Shown piece after piece: positions 1-8,454 of a DNA stretch of 64,000 nt. A model generated the notes under the pieces. The model had not been told where the DNA came from. It saw only the letters and a program-made list of their open reading frames with translations, and ran no database searches. Every line of letters begins with the position of its first letter. The stretch's first letter is position 1. Source of the DNA: JAFNAG01 sp050011535. Lineage in GTDB: Bacteria > Acidobacteriota > UBA6911. Both the position numbers and the translations under genes were made by a program. The stretch is taken from the NCBI GenBank assembly GCA_050011535.1, contig JBEKIX010000009.1:1-64000 (forward strand), read 5' to 3'.

Positions 1-147
1 CCGGAGATTCCGTCGGAGGAATTGCACCGCCTGCGCGAGTTCGCCTACGTCTCGTACCATTTGCGCCCGCGGTATCTGTGGAGGTTTCTGCAATCAACAG
101 TCTTGCATCCGCTCCTTTTTCCCGATCCTGCGCCTTTACAGTCCTAG
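1..147 (+). CDS. C-terminal end of a truncated gene, possibly B12-binding radical SAM protein
   Basis: An open frame runs from the left edge to a TAG at 145-147, giving the last 48 residues of a protein. The tail contains an LRPRYLWRFL-like stretch. Basic Leu/Arg tails of this kind are common at the C-terminus of B12-binding radical SAM proteins, but there is too little sequence to assign a function. The next gene starts directly after the stop, so the two are probably cotranscribed. Confidence 0.4.
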   Translation, partial: PEIPSEELHRLREFAYVSYHLRPRYLWRFLQSTVLHPLLFPDPAPLQS

Positions 148-1071
148 ATGGATAGGCGGAACATGGCCGCAATTGCATCACTGTTAGCCGCTCTGCTCTT
201 CTGGACCGCACCGGTTCAGGCTCTGCAAAAAACTGCCGTATTTGTCACCGCGAGCTTCGTCGACAAAAACCGTTTGTACGTGGAGAATCTGAAACAGGAT
301 GAAATCCGCGTATTCGAGGACGGACAGCCGCGCGAGGTCGAGTTTTTTGCCGGCAAGGAAGTCCCGATGGCCTACGGCCTTCTTCTCGATCGTGTGTTGC
401 TGCCGGAGCCGTTTGAGGAATCCCGCCCGTACCCTGATAATATTTCAAGTTCAACGTCGGCTCTCAACGTGGCCTATCAACTGCTGGATCAGTGCTTGAG
501 AGGCCAGGCCGGATGGGCGGCAACGTACGACGCGGAGATGCATCTTGTCATCGACTTCACCCAGGATGGAGGAATGGTCAAGCAATCCATCCAGCAGCTG
601 CGCTCCCGCCGTTCCCTGGATGAATCCTCGCTCTACACCGCCCTCTTCTCGGCAGTTCAGAAGATGAATCAGCGCAATGAAAAGCGCCGCATACTTGTGA
701 CGTTTCTCGATGTTCTCGACCGGAATACGGGAGGGAAACTCAAACTGCTGAAAAATCTCTTGTCCGCATCCAACGTGGAGCTCTTCATCGCCGGCTTCGC
801 CTCAAAATCAGGCTCAGGCCGCGGCATGCCGCCGTTCCAAAGCGAGTCCTCTCTTCGCGATCTTGCGGGAGTGACCGCCGGCGACGCTTGTTTCAGCGCC
901 ATGGAAGGCATTGAAGGATTGGGGCGCCGCATTTCCAATCAGATCCGGACCTTTTATACGATCGGTTTCGAATCGGAAGCCCCTCCTGACACGCCCGCCC
1001 GGCTGACGATCGAATGCACTCGGCCAGGCGTAAAGGTAAAAACGCATCCGGTCACACCCACCCTGCGCTGA
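148..1071 (+). CDS. VWFA-related (Acidobacterial-type) secreted protein with degenerate MIDAS
   Basis: 307 residues with an N-terminal signal peptide (basic start, hydrophobic run, cleavage near PVQA-LQ at about residue 26). An FxDxNRLYV...FEDGQPREVEFF region followed by a predicted VWA fold matches the VWFA-related family that is strongly expanded in Acidobacteriota. Where members normally carry LLLDTSGSM, this one reads LLLDRVLLP, so the metal-binding DxSxS of the MIDAS is lost. The role is unknown; it is probably periplasmic or secreted. A second possible start is the ATG at 163. The gene lies against the preceding stop codon. The family call is from recognition; ligand binding through a metal ion looks unlikely. 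Confidence 0.75.
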   Translation: MDRRNMAAIASLLAALLFWTAPVQALQKTAVFVTASFVDKNRLYVENLKQDEIRVFEDGQPREVEFFAGKEVPMAYGLLLDRVLLPEPFEESRPYPDNISSSTSALNVAYQLLDQCLRGQAGWAATYDAEMHLVIDFTQDGGMVKQSIQQLRSRRSLDESSLYTALFSAVQKMNQRNEKRRILVTFLDVLDRNTGGKLKLLKNLLSASNVELFIAGFASKSGSGRGMPPFQSESSLRDLAGVTAGDACFSAMEGIEGLGRRISNQIRTFYTIGFESEAPPDTPARLTIECTRPGVKVKTHPVTPTLR

Positions 1072-1126
1072 TTTGCGCATGGATGCGGATCATATTCCCT
1101 ACGATTCGAAATCTGCCGCTCGCGGA

Positions 1127-1154
1127 TAAAGTCCACCATTTTGCCGGTCGATAA
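1127..1154 (+). promoter_or_regulatory. Sigma-28 (FliA)-like promoter of the MinD-like/HD-GYP/GNAT operon
   Basis: TAAAGTCC, a 12-base spacer, then GTCGATAA. The arrangement and spacer match the sites found before flgM and flbD-motAB in this window. Predicted transcription start is near 1161, about 20 bases before the ATG at 1181. Confidence 0.65.
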
Positions 1155-1180
1155 GGCAGGTGGCCCCAACGAGAAACTGA

Positions 1181-2407
1181 ATGAGCTTGACCAGAAACAG
1201 GCTGTGGACCATTGGCAGCGGGAAGGGTGGAGTTGGCAAGAGTCTCTTGACTGCTTCCATGGGGATCGCTCTTGCCCGGGCCGACCGCTCGGTCATTGTC
1301 GTGGACGCGAACCTGGCCGCACCAAACCTTCATGCCTATTTCGGGATCAAAGCGCCCGCATGTACGCTCCTAGACGTACTGGAAGGACATGCCGGCATTG
1401 CCGATGCCCTGGTAGCGACACAGGAACCTCGCTTGCATTGTCTTAGTTGCGTCGGCGATGATCTGGGGATGGCTGATATCACGCCGGCCATGCAACTTGA
1501 AATGTCGGGGCGTCTGGCAGGACTGGAGACCGATTTCGTGCTGATAGATGGGGGCAGCGGCGGATCGCTCAGCGTGCTGGATTGGTTCAATCTCGCGGAT
1601 GAGGGCATCGTGGTGGCTTCGCCAGATCCGGCGGCGATGCAATGCTCGTACGCATTCATCAAAAATGCGATTTTCCGCCGGGTCCAGAAGAAGTACGAAT
1701 TCCATGAGGAAGTGGGCGCCGCGCTTAAGCAGATGCAAGTCCGTACAAGCACGGCCAAGCCGCGTACGATGACGGATCTTTTCGAGTTGCTGCGGCGGAT
1801 GGCGCCTGATACGGTCGAAGACGTGGCCGCCGACGTCAACTCCTGGCATCCGATCATGATCATCAACATGGCGACATCAGAGCAGGACCAGCGCATCGCG
1901 GAGATCATCCAGACGGCCGCCAGGAAGTTTCTCAACGTCGACATCCAATTCTATGGATCAGTATCTTTCGATGCTATAGTTCGAAAGGCAACGCAGCGTG
2001 CAAACCTCATGGACGGCAGCGATCCCGATTCCGTGCCGGCCCAGCAGATGAGGCAGATCGCCCTGCAACTCGCGGACGACAGGGCTCTCGCGCCCGCCGT
2101 GGTCCCGGTCGTGCCGACTGCACAATCCACTACCCACGGGGCCACGGGGCTCAATGACAATCTCGTCGTCATGGGCAAAGAACTGCACGTCCAGACGGAA
2201 GACCTCGGTGCTGAGGGTGGAGGAATTATCACGCAAGTATTCTGCGATGGGCGGGTCTTGCTGTCGACGAAATCCGAGTATTCACAGGCATTGCGGGACT
2301 TGGATGCCGGTGACCGGCTGGCCGAGTCGATGCGCGCCCAGCATTACCATGTGATTCGTGAGATCGAGACCCGAAGAACGAAGTTAGCATCAGCTCTGGC
2401 CGGATAG
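1181..2407 (+). CDS. MinD/FlhG-like P-loop ATPase with an extra C-terminal domain
   Basis: 408 residues. The deviant Walker A GKGGVGKS is at residues 14-21, a VVDANLAAPN segment corresponds to the switch region, and DFVLIDGG to the Walker B region, so this is a SIMIBI/MinD-family ATPase. The second FlhG-type protein in the window (34361-35275) is more canonical. After about residue 320 there is an extra region with NLVVMGKELHVQTE and a strand-rich segment ending in MRAQH, which I do not recognise as a named domain. A GAGAAA Shine-Dalgarno-like stretch precedes the ATG. It is first in a three-gene unit behind a sigma-28-like promoter, so it is probably expressed late in flagellar assembly. Possible roles are placement of flagella or of a signalling complex; this is inference. 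Confidence 0.8.
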   Translation: MSLTRNRLWTIGSGKGGVGKSLLTASMGIALARADRSVIVVDANLAAPNLHAYFGIKAPACTLLDVLEGHAGIADALVATQEPRLHCLSCVGDDLGMADITPAMQLEMSGRLAGLETDFVLIDGGSGGSLSVLDWFNLADEGIVVASPDPAAMQCSYAFIKNAIFRRVQKKYEFHEEVGAALKQMQVRTSTAKPRTMTDLFELLRRMAPDTVEDVAADVNSWHPIMIINMATSEQDQRIAEIIQTAARKFLNVDIQFYGSVSFDAIVRKATQRANLMDGSDPDSVPAQQMRQIALQLADDRALAPAVVPVVPTAQSTTHGATGLNDNLVVMGKELHVQTEDLGAEGGGIITQVFCDGRVLLSTKSEYSQALRDLDAGDRLAESMRAQHYHVIREIETRRTKLASALAG

Positions 2408-2412
2408 TCACG

Positions 2413-3516
2413 ATGGAAAATACTGCTCTTCTCGACAAGATACTAATTGTGGATGATGAGGCGGAGATTCGCTCGCTGCTCGTGCGCGGCCTGGCGGACG
2501 CATCTTGCGAATGCGTTCCCTCGGCCAATGCATTCGACGCGCTCCAAAAAATCAGAAAAGACCACTTTTCCGTCGTCATGAGCGATGTGTGCATGCCGGG
2601 AATGTCCGGACTCGAACTCTTGCGCTTCATCAAGAGTCACGATCCTGATGTTTCCGTAATCATGATTACGGGGGTACTGGACCTGGCGACCGCCGTCAAT
2701 TCGCTCCAATTGGGGGCATGCGACTATCTCACGAAACCGTTTGATCTGCTGGTCGTCCGTCGCGCCGTGGACAAAGCCCTGGAAAGACGCCGGCTCACAC
2801 TCGAAAACCGGTGCTATCAGCACGAATTGGAGCGGCTCGTGCACGAGCGCACCTCCGAGCTGAATGGAGCGCTCCGTGATGTGGAGGAAAGCTACCGGTT
2901 CACGCTTGAGGCCTTGGCTGCGGCTTTGGATGCTCGCGAGCACGAGACGCGAGCACACTCGCATCGCGTGCGCGAGTATGCATCTACATTGGCTCAACAG
3001 CTCGGCTTGCGCGGTAACGAACTGATCAACATCGGACGGGGAGCGTTGCTGCACGACGTCGGCAAAATCGGCGTGCCGGATTCCATTCTCTTGAAACCGG
3101 CGAAACTAACGCCCGAGGAGTGGGTTCAGATGAAACGGCATCCCCAGGTAGGGTACGAGATTTTGCGGGGCATCAGTTTCCTGGTCTCGGCTGCCGAGAT
3201 TGTCCTTACGCACCAGGAGCGCTGGGACGGCAATGGCTATCCCCAGGGACTTTCCGGCCTCGATATTCCACTCGGGGCCAGAATTTTCGGTGTCGTCGAT
3301 ACGCTCGACGCCATGACCAGCGACAGACCCTACCGCAAGGCCCAGTCATTCGAAGCCGCCCGGGAAGAGGTGCGCCGCTGCAAGGGCACTCAGTTCGACC
3401 CCATGGTGGCGGAAGTCTTCCTGAGCATTCCACCCGAAACATGGAAGAGCATCCACGACCAGATCAATTCCCGGCACCAGGTCCAGAACCCGATCGGCGT
3501 TCAATGTCCGAGCTAA
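2413..3516 (+). CDS. Response regulator with HD-GYP cyclic-di-GMP phosphodiesterase domain
   Basis: 367 residues. The receiver occupies about 9-125, with the acidic pair DD at 14-15, phosphoacceptor D58 (MSDVCMP), and a conserved KPF lysine near 108. A linker helix leads to an HD-GYP domain with HDVGKIG near residue 214 and the DGNGYP motif near 275. The usual HHE before GYP reads HQE. Family members hydrolyse c-di-GMP, often switching between motile and sessile states. It starts 5 bases after the MinD-like gene and its stop overlaps the start of the GNAT gene, so the three are one transcription unit. The cognate kinase is not adjacent. Confidence 0.9.
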   Translation: MENTALLDKILIVDDEAEIRSLLVRGLADASCECVPSANAFDALQKIRKDHFSVVMSDVCMPGMSGLELLRFIKSHDPDVSVIMITGVLDLATAVNSLQLGACDYLTKPFDLLVVRRAVDKALERRRLTLENRCYQHELERLVHERTSELNGALRDVEESYRFTLEALAAALDAREHETRAHSHRVREYASTLAQQLGLRGNELINIGRGALLHDVGKIGVPDSILLKPAKLTPEEWVQMKRHPQVGYEILRGISFLVSAAEIVLTHQERWDGNGYPQGLSGLDIPLGARIFGVVDTLDAMTSDRPYRKAQSFEAAREEVRRCKGTQFDPMVAEVFLSIPPETWKSIHDQINSRHQVQNPIGVQCPS

Positions 3517-4451
3517 TCGTTCAACCCCTCAGTCTGGCTGACAGGCGCCTCGTCATGAACCTGATGACCGAGGAGGAGCGTGCCTGGCGGCAGGAACTCG
3601 ACTGGGATTTTGCTCCCATCCGCCGCATCCTCTTCTCTTTCCTCGAACAGCGCCTGCTCCCCGGTTTTGTTGGCATGAGCGGCTTGGACGCGCTGGGTTA
3701 TGCCTATTTCCTGATCTCGCGCACCAAAAGCGTGATCGGGACTCTCTATGCTTCCTCGCCAAAGGCGCAGATCGCCGCGGAAACAATCCTGACGCAGGCA
3801 ATCGACAGCCTCAAGAGCAATGTCCGCCTGCAACGCATCGAAAGCCAGATCATTCCTCTGAACGGCATCGACCTGTCCGCGACTTTTCTCCGCAACGGAT
3901 TCCAGACATTTCGCCGCCATTATATGGAGCTGGATTTGACAGTTCATGTGCCAGCCGACCCAAGAGAACGACCTGGCTTTCTCGCACCGTGGCATCCCGG
4001 TTTTTTGTCGGCGGCGGCGGCAGTGGCTTACAGCAGCTATCGGCAGGAGATTGACGCAGTCATTTGTGACGATTATGCCTCGCAAACCTCATGTGAGGCC
4101 TACCTCCGAAGCCTGGTAGACAATCCGGGCTGCGGCATATTCCAATCAGGCTCCTCGTTCGTCAGCCTGGACGGCCAGGGTGCGCCCTGCGGCTTCATCC
4201 TGACGTCTAAAATATCCAAATCCTCTGCCATGATCCCTCAGATATCCATACATCCAGCGCACCAGGGTCGAGGTGTCGGCGCCGCCCTGATCCAATGTGC
4301 CCTGCGTCGTCTGAAATCGGAGGGTTATAAGACGGTCCGCCTGACGGTCTCGCATGAGAACCGGCGAGCCTACGAATGGTATCTGCGGTTGGGCTTCAAG
4401 CCACGGCGCGATTTCAACGCTTACACCTGGCAGCGGGATCGATTATCGTGA
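3504..4451 (+). CDS. GNAT-family acetyltransferase, probably two tandem GNAT folds
   Basis: 315 residues from the ATG at 3504, which overlaps the end of the HD-GYP gene by 13 bases. A longer in-frame extension upstream lies inside the HD-GYP gene and is not the start. The C-terminal half has the acetyl-CoA binding motif HPAHQGRGVGAAL near residue 250 and the typical AYEWYLRLGF ending. The N-terminal half ends in a similar FLRNGFQTF pattern, suggesting a degenerate first GNAT copy. The substrate is unknown. PseH-type GNAT enzymes acetylate the amino sugar in pseudaminic acid synthesis, and no other acetyltransferase is present near the sugar operon, so that is one candidate role; protein acetylation is another. 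Confidence 0.8.
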   Translation: MSELIVQPLSLADRRLVMNLMTEEERAWRQELDWDFAPIRRILFSFLEQRLLPGFVGMSGLDALGYAYFLISRTKSVIGTLYASSPKAQIAAETILTQAIDSLKSNVRLQRIESQIIPLNGIDLSATFLRNGFQTFRRHYMELDLTVHVPADPRERPGFLAPWHPGFLSAAAAVAYSSYRQEIDAVICDDYASQTSCEAYLRSLVDNPGCGIFQSGSSFVSLDGQGAPCGFILTSKISKSSAMIPQISIHPAHQGRGVGAALIQCALRRLKSEGYKTVRLTVSHENRRAYEWYLRLGFKPRRDFNAYTWQRDRLS

Positions 4452-4497
4452 CGCAGTGAGGGAAAAACGCCGGCTGCCAATCGTTGCCGGTCTTCTG

Positions 4498-5328
4498 TTA
4501 TCTGGGTTCTGCGCGCGACACGCCGGAATTCAGGATAACGATGTCGATACGGCGGTTGTGCGCGCGCCCGGCGGCTGTGTCGTTGGTGTCGATGGGATGA
4601 TACTCTCCGTAACCGGCGGTTGAGAGCTTTTCTGGAGTAAAGCTGAATTGCTGGATCAGGTAGCAAACGACGGCCGTGGCCCGTGCGCAAGAAAGCTCCC
4701 AATTGGTATGGAACCTGGGGGTATTAATCGGCACATTGTCAGTGTGCCCTTCAATGCAGACCAGATTCGGCATCTGCAGCAGCTCCGGGGCTATGTTTTT
4801 GAGCACATCGTATCCCTCAGGCCGGAGTTGGTCTGATCCCGAATCGAAGAAGCTGCCATCAAGGCTGATCACGAGTCCCCGCGTGTCCTTGCGCGTGTGC
4901 ACCTTGTTGCTGATGCCTTTCTGCTTCACCATTGTCTCGACGTCTTGCCGCAGTTTGGTCATCGCCAGGACTTCACCCTGGGGAAGCGCATTGGGGACGA
5001 AGTTCGTCTTGAGTTCTTTCAGATTTTCAACCGAATACTCTTTGATTGCCTTATCCTTGGGGGTTTGAATGTTCTCCACAAGATCACGACTGAGTGCGGA
5101 ACCCGCGCCTTCTCCCTTGCTCAGGCTCAGTGTGTCGGTTCCCGGCGAGAAAACGGCGCCGTCAAAGGATGCTCTCATGGAAAGAACCATTCGGCCCATT
5201 TTTTGAGCATCCACCGTGGAGATCGCGTACATCGTCGTGAAGAAGGCGAAGAGCAGCGTCACAAAATCTGCGTAGGACACCATCCACCGCTCATGGTTCA
5301 TGTGTTCCGCAGCTTTTTTCTTCCTCAC
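4498..5328 (-). CDS. motB: Flagellar motor stator protein MotB
   Basis: 276 residues. The N-terminus carries a single transmembrane segment with SYADFVTLLFAFF, including the conserved aspartate that binds the transported ion. The C-terminal half is an OmpA-like peptidoglycan-binding domain (IEGHTDNVPI, then STAGYGEY and NRRIDIVI). With MotA it forms the ion-conducting stator in the inner membrane, anchored to the cell wall. The start codon is GTG at 5328, 14 bases downstream of the motA stop. The gene is last in flbD-motA-motB and converges with the GNAT gene across a 46-base gap. Confidence 0.95.
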   Translation of the reverse strand: MRKKKAAEHMNHERWMVSYADFVTLLFAFFTTMYAISTVDAQKMGRMVLSMRASFDGAVFSPGTDTLSLSKGEGAGSALSRDLVENIQTPKDKAIKEYSVENLKELKTNFVPNALPQGEVLAMTKLRQDVETMVKQKGISNKVHTRKDTRGLVISLDGSFFDSGSDQLRPEGYDVLKNIAPELLQMPNLVCIEGHTDNVPINTPRFHTNWELSCARATAVVCYLIQQFSFTPEKLSTAGYGEYHPIDTNDTAAGRAHNRRIDIVILNSGVSRAEPR

Positions 5329-5342
5329 GCTGGAGATCCTCG

Positions 5343-6140
5343 TCAGGCAGCCTTGGTTTGCGCGCGGTCGGCGTCAGTCGATGCGGCGTTCTGTGTTTTC
5401 TGATTCATGAAACTTCTGAGCTTGTCCTCGATCAAACGCGGATTCTCACCCTCGAGAATGGAAAGAACGCCTATAAGTATGATCTCCTTCGCGACCATCT
5501 GGGCACGGTGCTGAAGCTTGAGCTTGCCGGCGATCGGGAAGTAAATCAAATTAGCCAGCGACACTCCATAGACGGTGGCGACGAATGCAACCGCGATTCC
5601 GCCTCCCAGCTTGCTCGGGTCGGTCAGGTTTTCCATCACATGAATCAATCCAAGCACGGCGCCGATGATTCCGATGGTTGGAGAATACCCGCCCATGGCT
5701 TCCCAAAACTTGATCGGGTGTTCTCCTTCCTCCTCCATGTTGGACATCTCCATTTCCATGGTTTCACGCAGCGTCTTCGGTTCGATGCCGTCGATTGCCA
5801 TGTTGAGCGCCTTTTTTAGGAATGGATCCGTGATGTTTTCGACCTCCGACTCCAGGGATATGATCCCTTGCCTCCGTGCCTTGTTGGCATACCGGATGAT
5901 TTCGGTAATGATCTCCCGGTTGTCGACTTTGGGAGGGAAAAAGGCACGCAAAGCAGATTTGAGGCCGTTGATGAACACTGTAAGAGGAAACTGGACCAGA
6001 CAGGCGCCGATCGTGCCCCCGAGAACAATGATCGCCGCCGTCAACTGCAACAGCGAGGCGACGTGTCCCCCTTCAATGGCTTGGCCGGCCAGGATTCCGC
6101 CGATCGCCACCACCAATCCGATAATCGTGCCTAAATCCAT
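5343..6140 (-). CDS. motA: Flagellar motor stator protein MotA
   Basis: 265 residues, normal length. Four hydrophobic segments are visible: two near the N-terminus and two after about residue 145 (SPTIGIIGAVLGLIHVM and IAVAFVATVYGVSLANL). The cytoplasmic loop between them contains the charged residues that touch FliG. It forms the stator with MotB. Gene order flbD-motA-motB is common outside enterobacteria. Transcription probably comes from the sigma-28-like promoter at 6418-6445. Whether the motor uses protons or sodium cannot be read reliably from the sequence. Confidence 0.95.
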   Translation of the reverse strand: MDLGTIIGLVVAIGGILAGQAIEGGHVASLLQLTAAIIVLGGTIGACLVQFPLTVFINGLKSALRAFFPPKVDNREIITEIIRYANKARRQGIISLESEVENITDPFLKKALNMAIDGIEPKTLRETMEMEMSNMEEEGEHPIKFWEAMGGYSPTIGIIGAVLGLIHVMENLTDPSKLGGGIAVAFVATVYGVSLANLIYFPIAGKLKLQHRAQMVAKEIILIGVLSILEGENPRLIEDKLRSFMNQKTQNAASTDADRAQTKAA

Positions 6141-6164
6141 TTGCGTCCCTTACTCGCCGCGCGG

Positions 6165-6386
6165 TCAGACCTCAGCCAACTTGCGTTCCCGCTCCGCTTC
6201 CACTAACCCGGCTAGCGCGCGTCGATAGCAGATCACCTTGTCGATGATTTCATTCATGCGATCCTTGACAACGAATTTGTCGTTGTTGGTCAAGGTAATG
6301 ACCGTATCCGGAGTCTCTTCGATCCACTCGATCAAGTCGGAATTCAAGACAATTTGACGGCCGTTGAGCTTGGTCAACTCAATCAC
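6165..6386 (-). CDS. flbD: FlbD-family small flagellar protein
   Basis: 73 residues from a GTG start at 6386, preceded by GGAG five bases upstream. The frame is open further upstream, but FlbD proteins begin with the IELTKLNGRQ segment, which starts right here, and the promoter lies just beyond. The rest (LNSDLIEWIEETPDT, ITLTNNDKFVV) matches the family. FlbD proteins are found in flagellar operons of many phyla; their function is not settled. This is the first gene of flbD-motAB. Confidence 0.88.
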   Translation of the reverse strand: MIELTKLNGRQIVLNSDLIEWIEETPDTVITLTNNDKFVVKDRMNEIIDKVICYRRALAGLVEAERERKLAEV

Positions 6387-6417
6387 GAATTCTCCTTGGT
6401 CTGATGAACCAGTGAAT

Positions 6418-6445
6418 ATATCGGCGCGACGCGCACGATTCCTTA
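6418..6445 (-). promoter_or_regulatory. Sigma-28 (FliA)-like promoter of flbD-motA-motB
   Basis: On the minus strand, TAAGGAAT (6445-6438), a 12-base spacer and GCCGATAT (6425-6418), which fits the FliA consensus closely. The predicted start near 6411 leaves about 25 bases of leader before the flbD GTG. Motor genes are FliA-dependent in many bacteria. Confidence 0.7.
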
Positions 6446-6563
6446 GGCTCAATGGATGGAAATTGGCATCCGGGCGAGAGAAGGCGCCCCACGGATCGAT
6501 CACGGCGGCCTCACGGACGACGGATCACATATCCTGGTTCGTAGGCCGCAGCGCCTCCCGGCT

Positions 6564-7256
6564 TCAACGGGGAACGGTATTCATGCGGAGCAGTTCGAGA
6601 TATTCCTCCAAGGGTACCGGAGAGCAGCCTTCCGGGATTCCTTTGATCAGACATTCCACAAATGCGAAGTCGGCTGGAGTGTCCACGGTGATCCACACGT
6701 CGGGACGCCTGAGCGCCGCAGGTGGATCGGCAAAGCAAGTCCTGAATTCATCCCGATGTTCTTTGACATAGATCGTTACATGCTCTCGATGGTGCTCCAG
6801 GCCACCCAGACGGTCCACGGTTTCCAGGGCAGAGCGTGTGATGGCCTCAGTTGCAGCCCCGACGGGCAGGTCTACCTCCACGCAGTAGTCGAGATTGTCG
6901 GCGATGACCCGGCTCACAATTCGGCCGGTAGTCCCAATGTCGATCAGCGGGTTGTCGGCCGTGGCACGGACAATGATGTCCGGCCGAAAAAGGTCCGCGG
7001 CCTGCCTGAACCTCGCCAGGACATCGAGATCCGGCCCGCGAAAGACAGGTGCGCCCAGCATGCTCGCTTCCTTCACGATGGCATCATCTTCGTCATGATG
7101 GGTGGTGAGGACCACGACATCGTCCAGGCCATCAGCGGCACGCAGCCGCTCTATGGAGCGCTGAAGGATGGATTTGCCTTGGATGGGCAGCAGCGCCTTG
7201 CCGGCGAGGCGCGTGCTCCCCATGCGTGCCTGCAAGAATGCCAACGTCAGTGCCAC
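6564..7256 (-). CDS. spsF: SpsF-type cytidylyltransferase (CMP activation of a nonulosonic acid)
   Basis: 230 residues starting at GTG 7256. The N-terminus AFLQARMGSTRLAGKALLPI is the nucleotide-binding signature of the SpsF/COG1861 branch of cytidylyltransferases, followed by RATADNPLID. These enzymes are thought to make the CMP-activated form of a nine-carbon acidic sugar for transfer to protein. It is the last gene of the sugar operon, 7 bases after the aminotransferase stop. The classical PseF/NeuA N-terminus (IPARGGSKR) is not present, so the assignment to the CMP step rests on family and context. Confidence 0.8.
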   Translation of the reverse strand: MALTLAFLQARMGSTRLAGKALLPIQGKSILQRSIERLRAADGLDDVVVLTTHHDEDDAIVKEASMLGAPVFRGPDLDVLARFRQAADLFRPDIIVRATADNPLIDIGTTGRIVSRVIADNLDYCVEVDLPVGAATEAITRSALETVDRLGGLEHHREHVTIYVKEHRDEFRTCFADPPAALRRPDVWITVDTPADFAFVECLIKGIPEGCSPVPLEEYLELLRMNTVPR

Positions 7257-7263
7257 GGTTCTC

Positions 7264-8454
7264 TCATCTCCTAAGCGTTGCTCTGTCCAGACTCCCAGCC
7301 ACCCACTCGACCTGCTCCCGAGACATGTCAGGGTAAAGTGGAAGGCTCAACAATCGGCGTCCGAGAGCCTCGGTGACGCCCAGATCGGACGCCGGCAGCG
7401 CGAGCTCTCGATAGCCTTTGAACAGGTGCGTGGGCGGATAGTGGATGCTGGACTGCACGCCCTCTTCCTTTAGATGCTCCATGATCTCCGCGCGCTCCGA
7501 TCCCTTGGACAGCACAATTACAAATAAATGGTGCGCCGACTTCTCCGGATAATGGCTGAACGGGATGATCCAGCGCGGGTCTCCCGCCAGAAGTTCGCGA
7601 TACCAGGCAACCCGCTCCGCCCGGCGGCGGTTCAGTTCCGTCAGCGAGGACAGTTGAACCCTGAGGATTGCAGCGCGCAGGTCGTCCATACGATAGTTGA
7701 AGCCGGGTTCCGTCACATCATACGAGAACTGGTGTCCCCGATACCTGTCCCAGGTGAGAGAGCTCATGCCGTGTGAGCGGAGTGCCCTGATCCGCGAGGC
7801 AATCCTTTCGTTAGTGGTCGTGACCATCCCGCCTTCGCCGCATGTCACGTTCTTGTTGCCGAAAAAGCTGAAGCATCCCACATCCCCCCAGGCTCCGCAG
7901 GAATGCGAGCCCCACGCGGCGCCTGGAGCGTGGGCAGCATCTTCCACCACCCACAGCCCGTGTTCTCGTGCCAGAGTCATCACTTCATCCATGGCGCAAG
8001 GCGTGCCGCCATAATGCATGACGCAGATGCCTCGCGTGCGCGAAGTGATGGCCTTTCCCAGTGTTTCGGGCGACACCAGCGGCAGATCCAGCGCGGCCAC
8101 GTCGACAAAACGCGGAGTCCCACCCGCATGCAGGATGCAGTTTGCGGCAGCAACGAAACTCAATGACGGAATGAGCACCTCATCGCCACATTTCAGTTCC
8201 ATGGCGGCAAAAGCGAGGTGCAAGGCCGCCGTGCCGCTCGAGACCGCGATCGCGTGGGGCACTCCTACGACGGCGGCAAACTCAGCCTCCAACGCGCTCG
8301 TCACAGGTCCGGCAGTCCACCACCCGGAGCGCATCACCTCTGTGACAGCCTTCACCTCGGCCTCATCGAAACTGGGTGCGCATAGAGGCACGCGCCAATC
8401 AGTCGAGGGCAAAGGAGGCGGCGCGAGTCTCAAATTCCTGCTGGGCAAGTTCAT
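7264..8454 (-). CDS. DegT/DnrJ/EryC1-type PLP aminotransferase
   Basis: 396 residues from the ATG at 8454 (a GAGAAG stretch lies upstream; an alternative ATG is at 8490). It has the type-I aminotransferase pattern SGTAALHLAF, DAAHAPGA and the PLP lysine in SFFGNKNVTCGEGG. PseC and LegC, members of this family, aminate the 4-keto sugar nucleotide in pseudaminic or legionaminic acid pathways. The gene start overlaps the end of the nucleotidyltransferase gene by 56 bases, so translation is probably coupled. No 4,6-dehydratase making the keto substrate is found in the window. Confidence 0.85.
   Translation of the reverse strand: MNLPSRNLRLAPPPLPSTDWRVPLCAPSFDEAEVKAVTEVMRSGWWTAGPVTSALEAEFAAVVGVPHAIAVSSGTAALHLAFAAMELKCGDEVLIPSLSFVAAANCILHAGGTPRFVDVAALDLPLVSPETLGKAITSRTRGICVMHYGGTPCAMDEVMTLAREHGLWVVEDAAHAPGAAWGSHSCGAWGDVGCFSFFGNKNVTCGEGGMVTTTNERIASRIRALRSHGMSSLTWDRYRGHQFSYDVTEPGFNYRMDDLRAAILRVQLSSLTELNRRRAERVAWYRELLAGDPRWIIPFSHYPEKSAHHLFVIVLSKGSERAEIMEHLKEEGVQSSIHYPPTHLFKGYRELALPASDLGVTEALGRRLLSLPLYPDMSREQVEWVAGSLDRATLRR

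Noticed and set aside
3120..3503. Upstream extension of the GNAT gene
   Set aside because: It lies within the HD-GYP gene; ATG 3504 overlapping the HD-GYP stop is the natural start.
6504..6563. Terminator after spsF
   Set aside because: The area has GC-rich inverted stretches but no clear stem followed by T.
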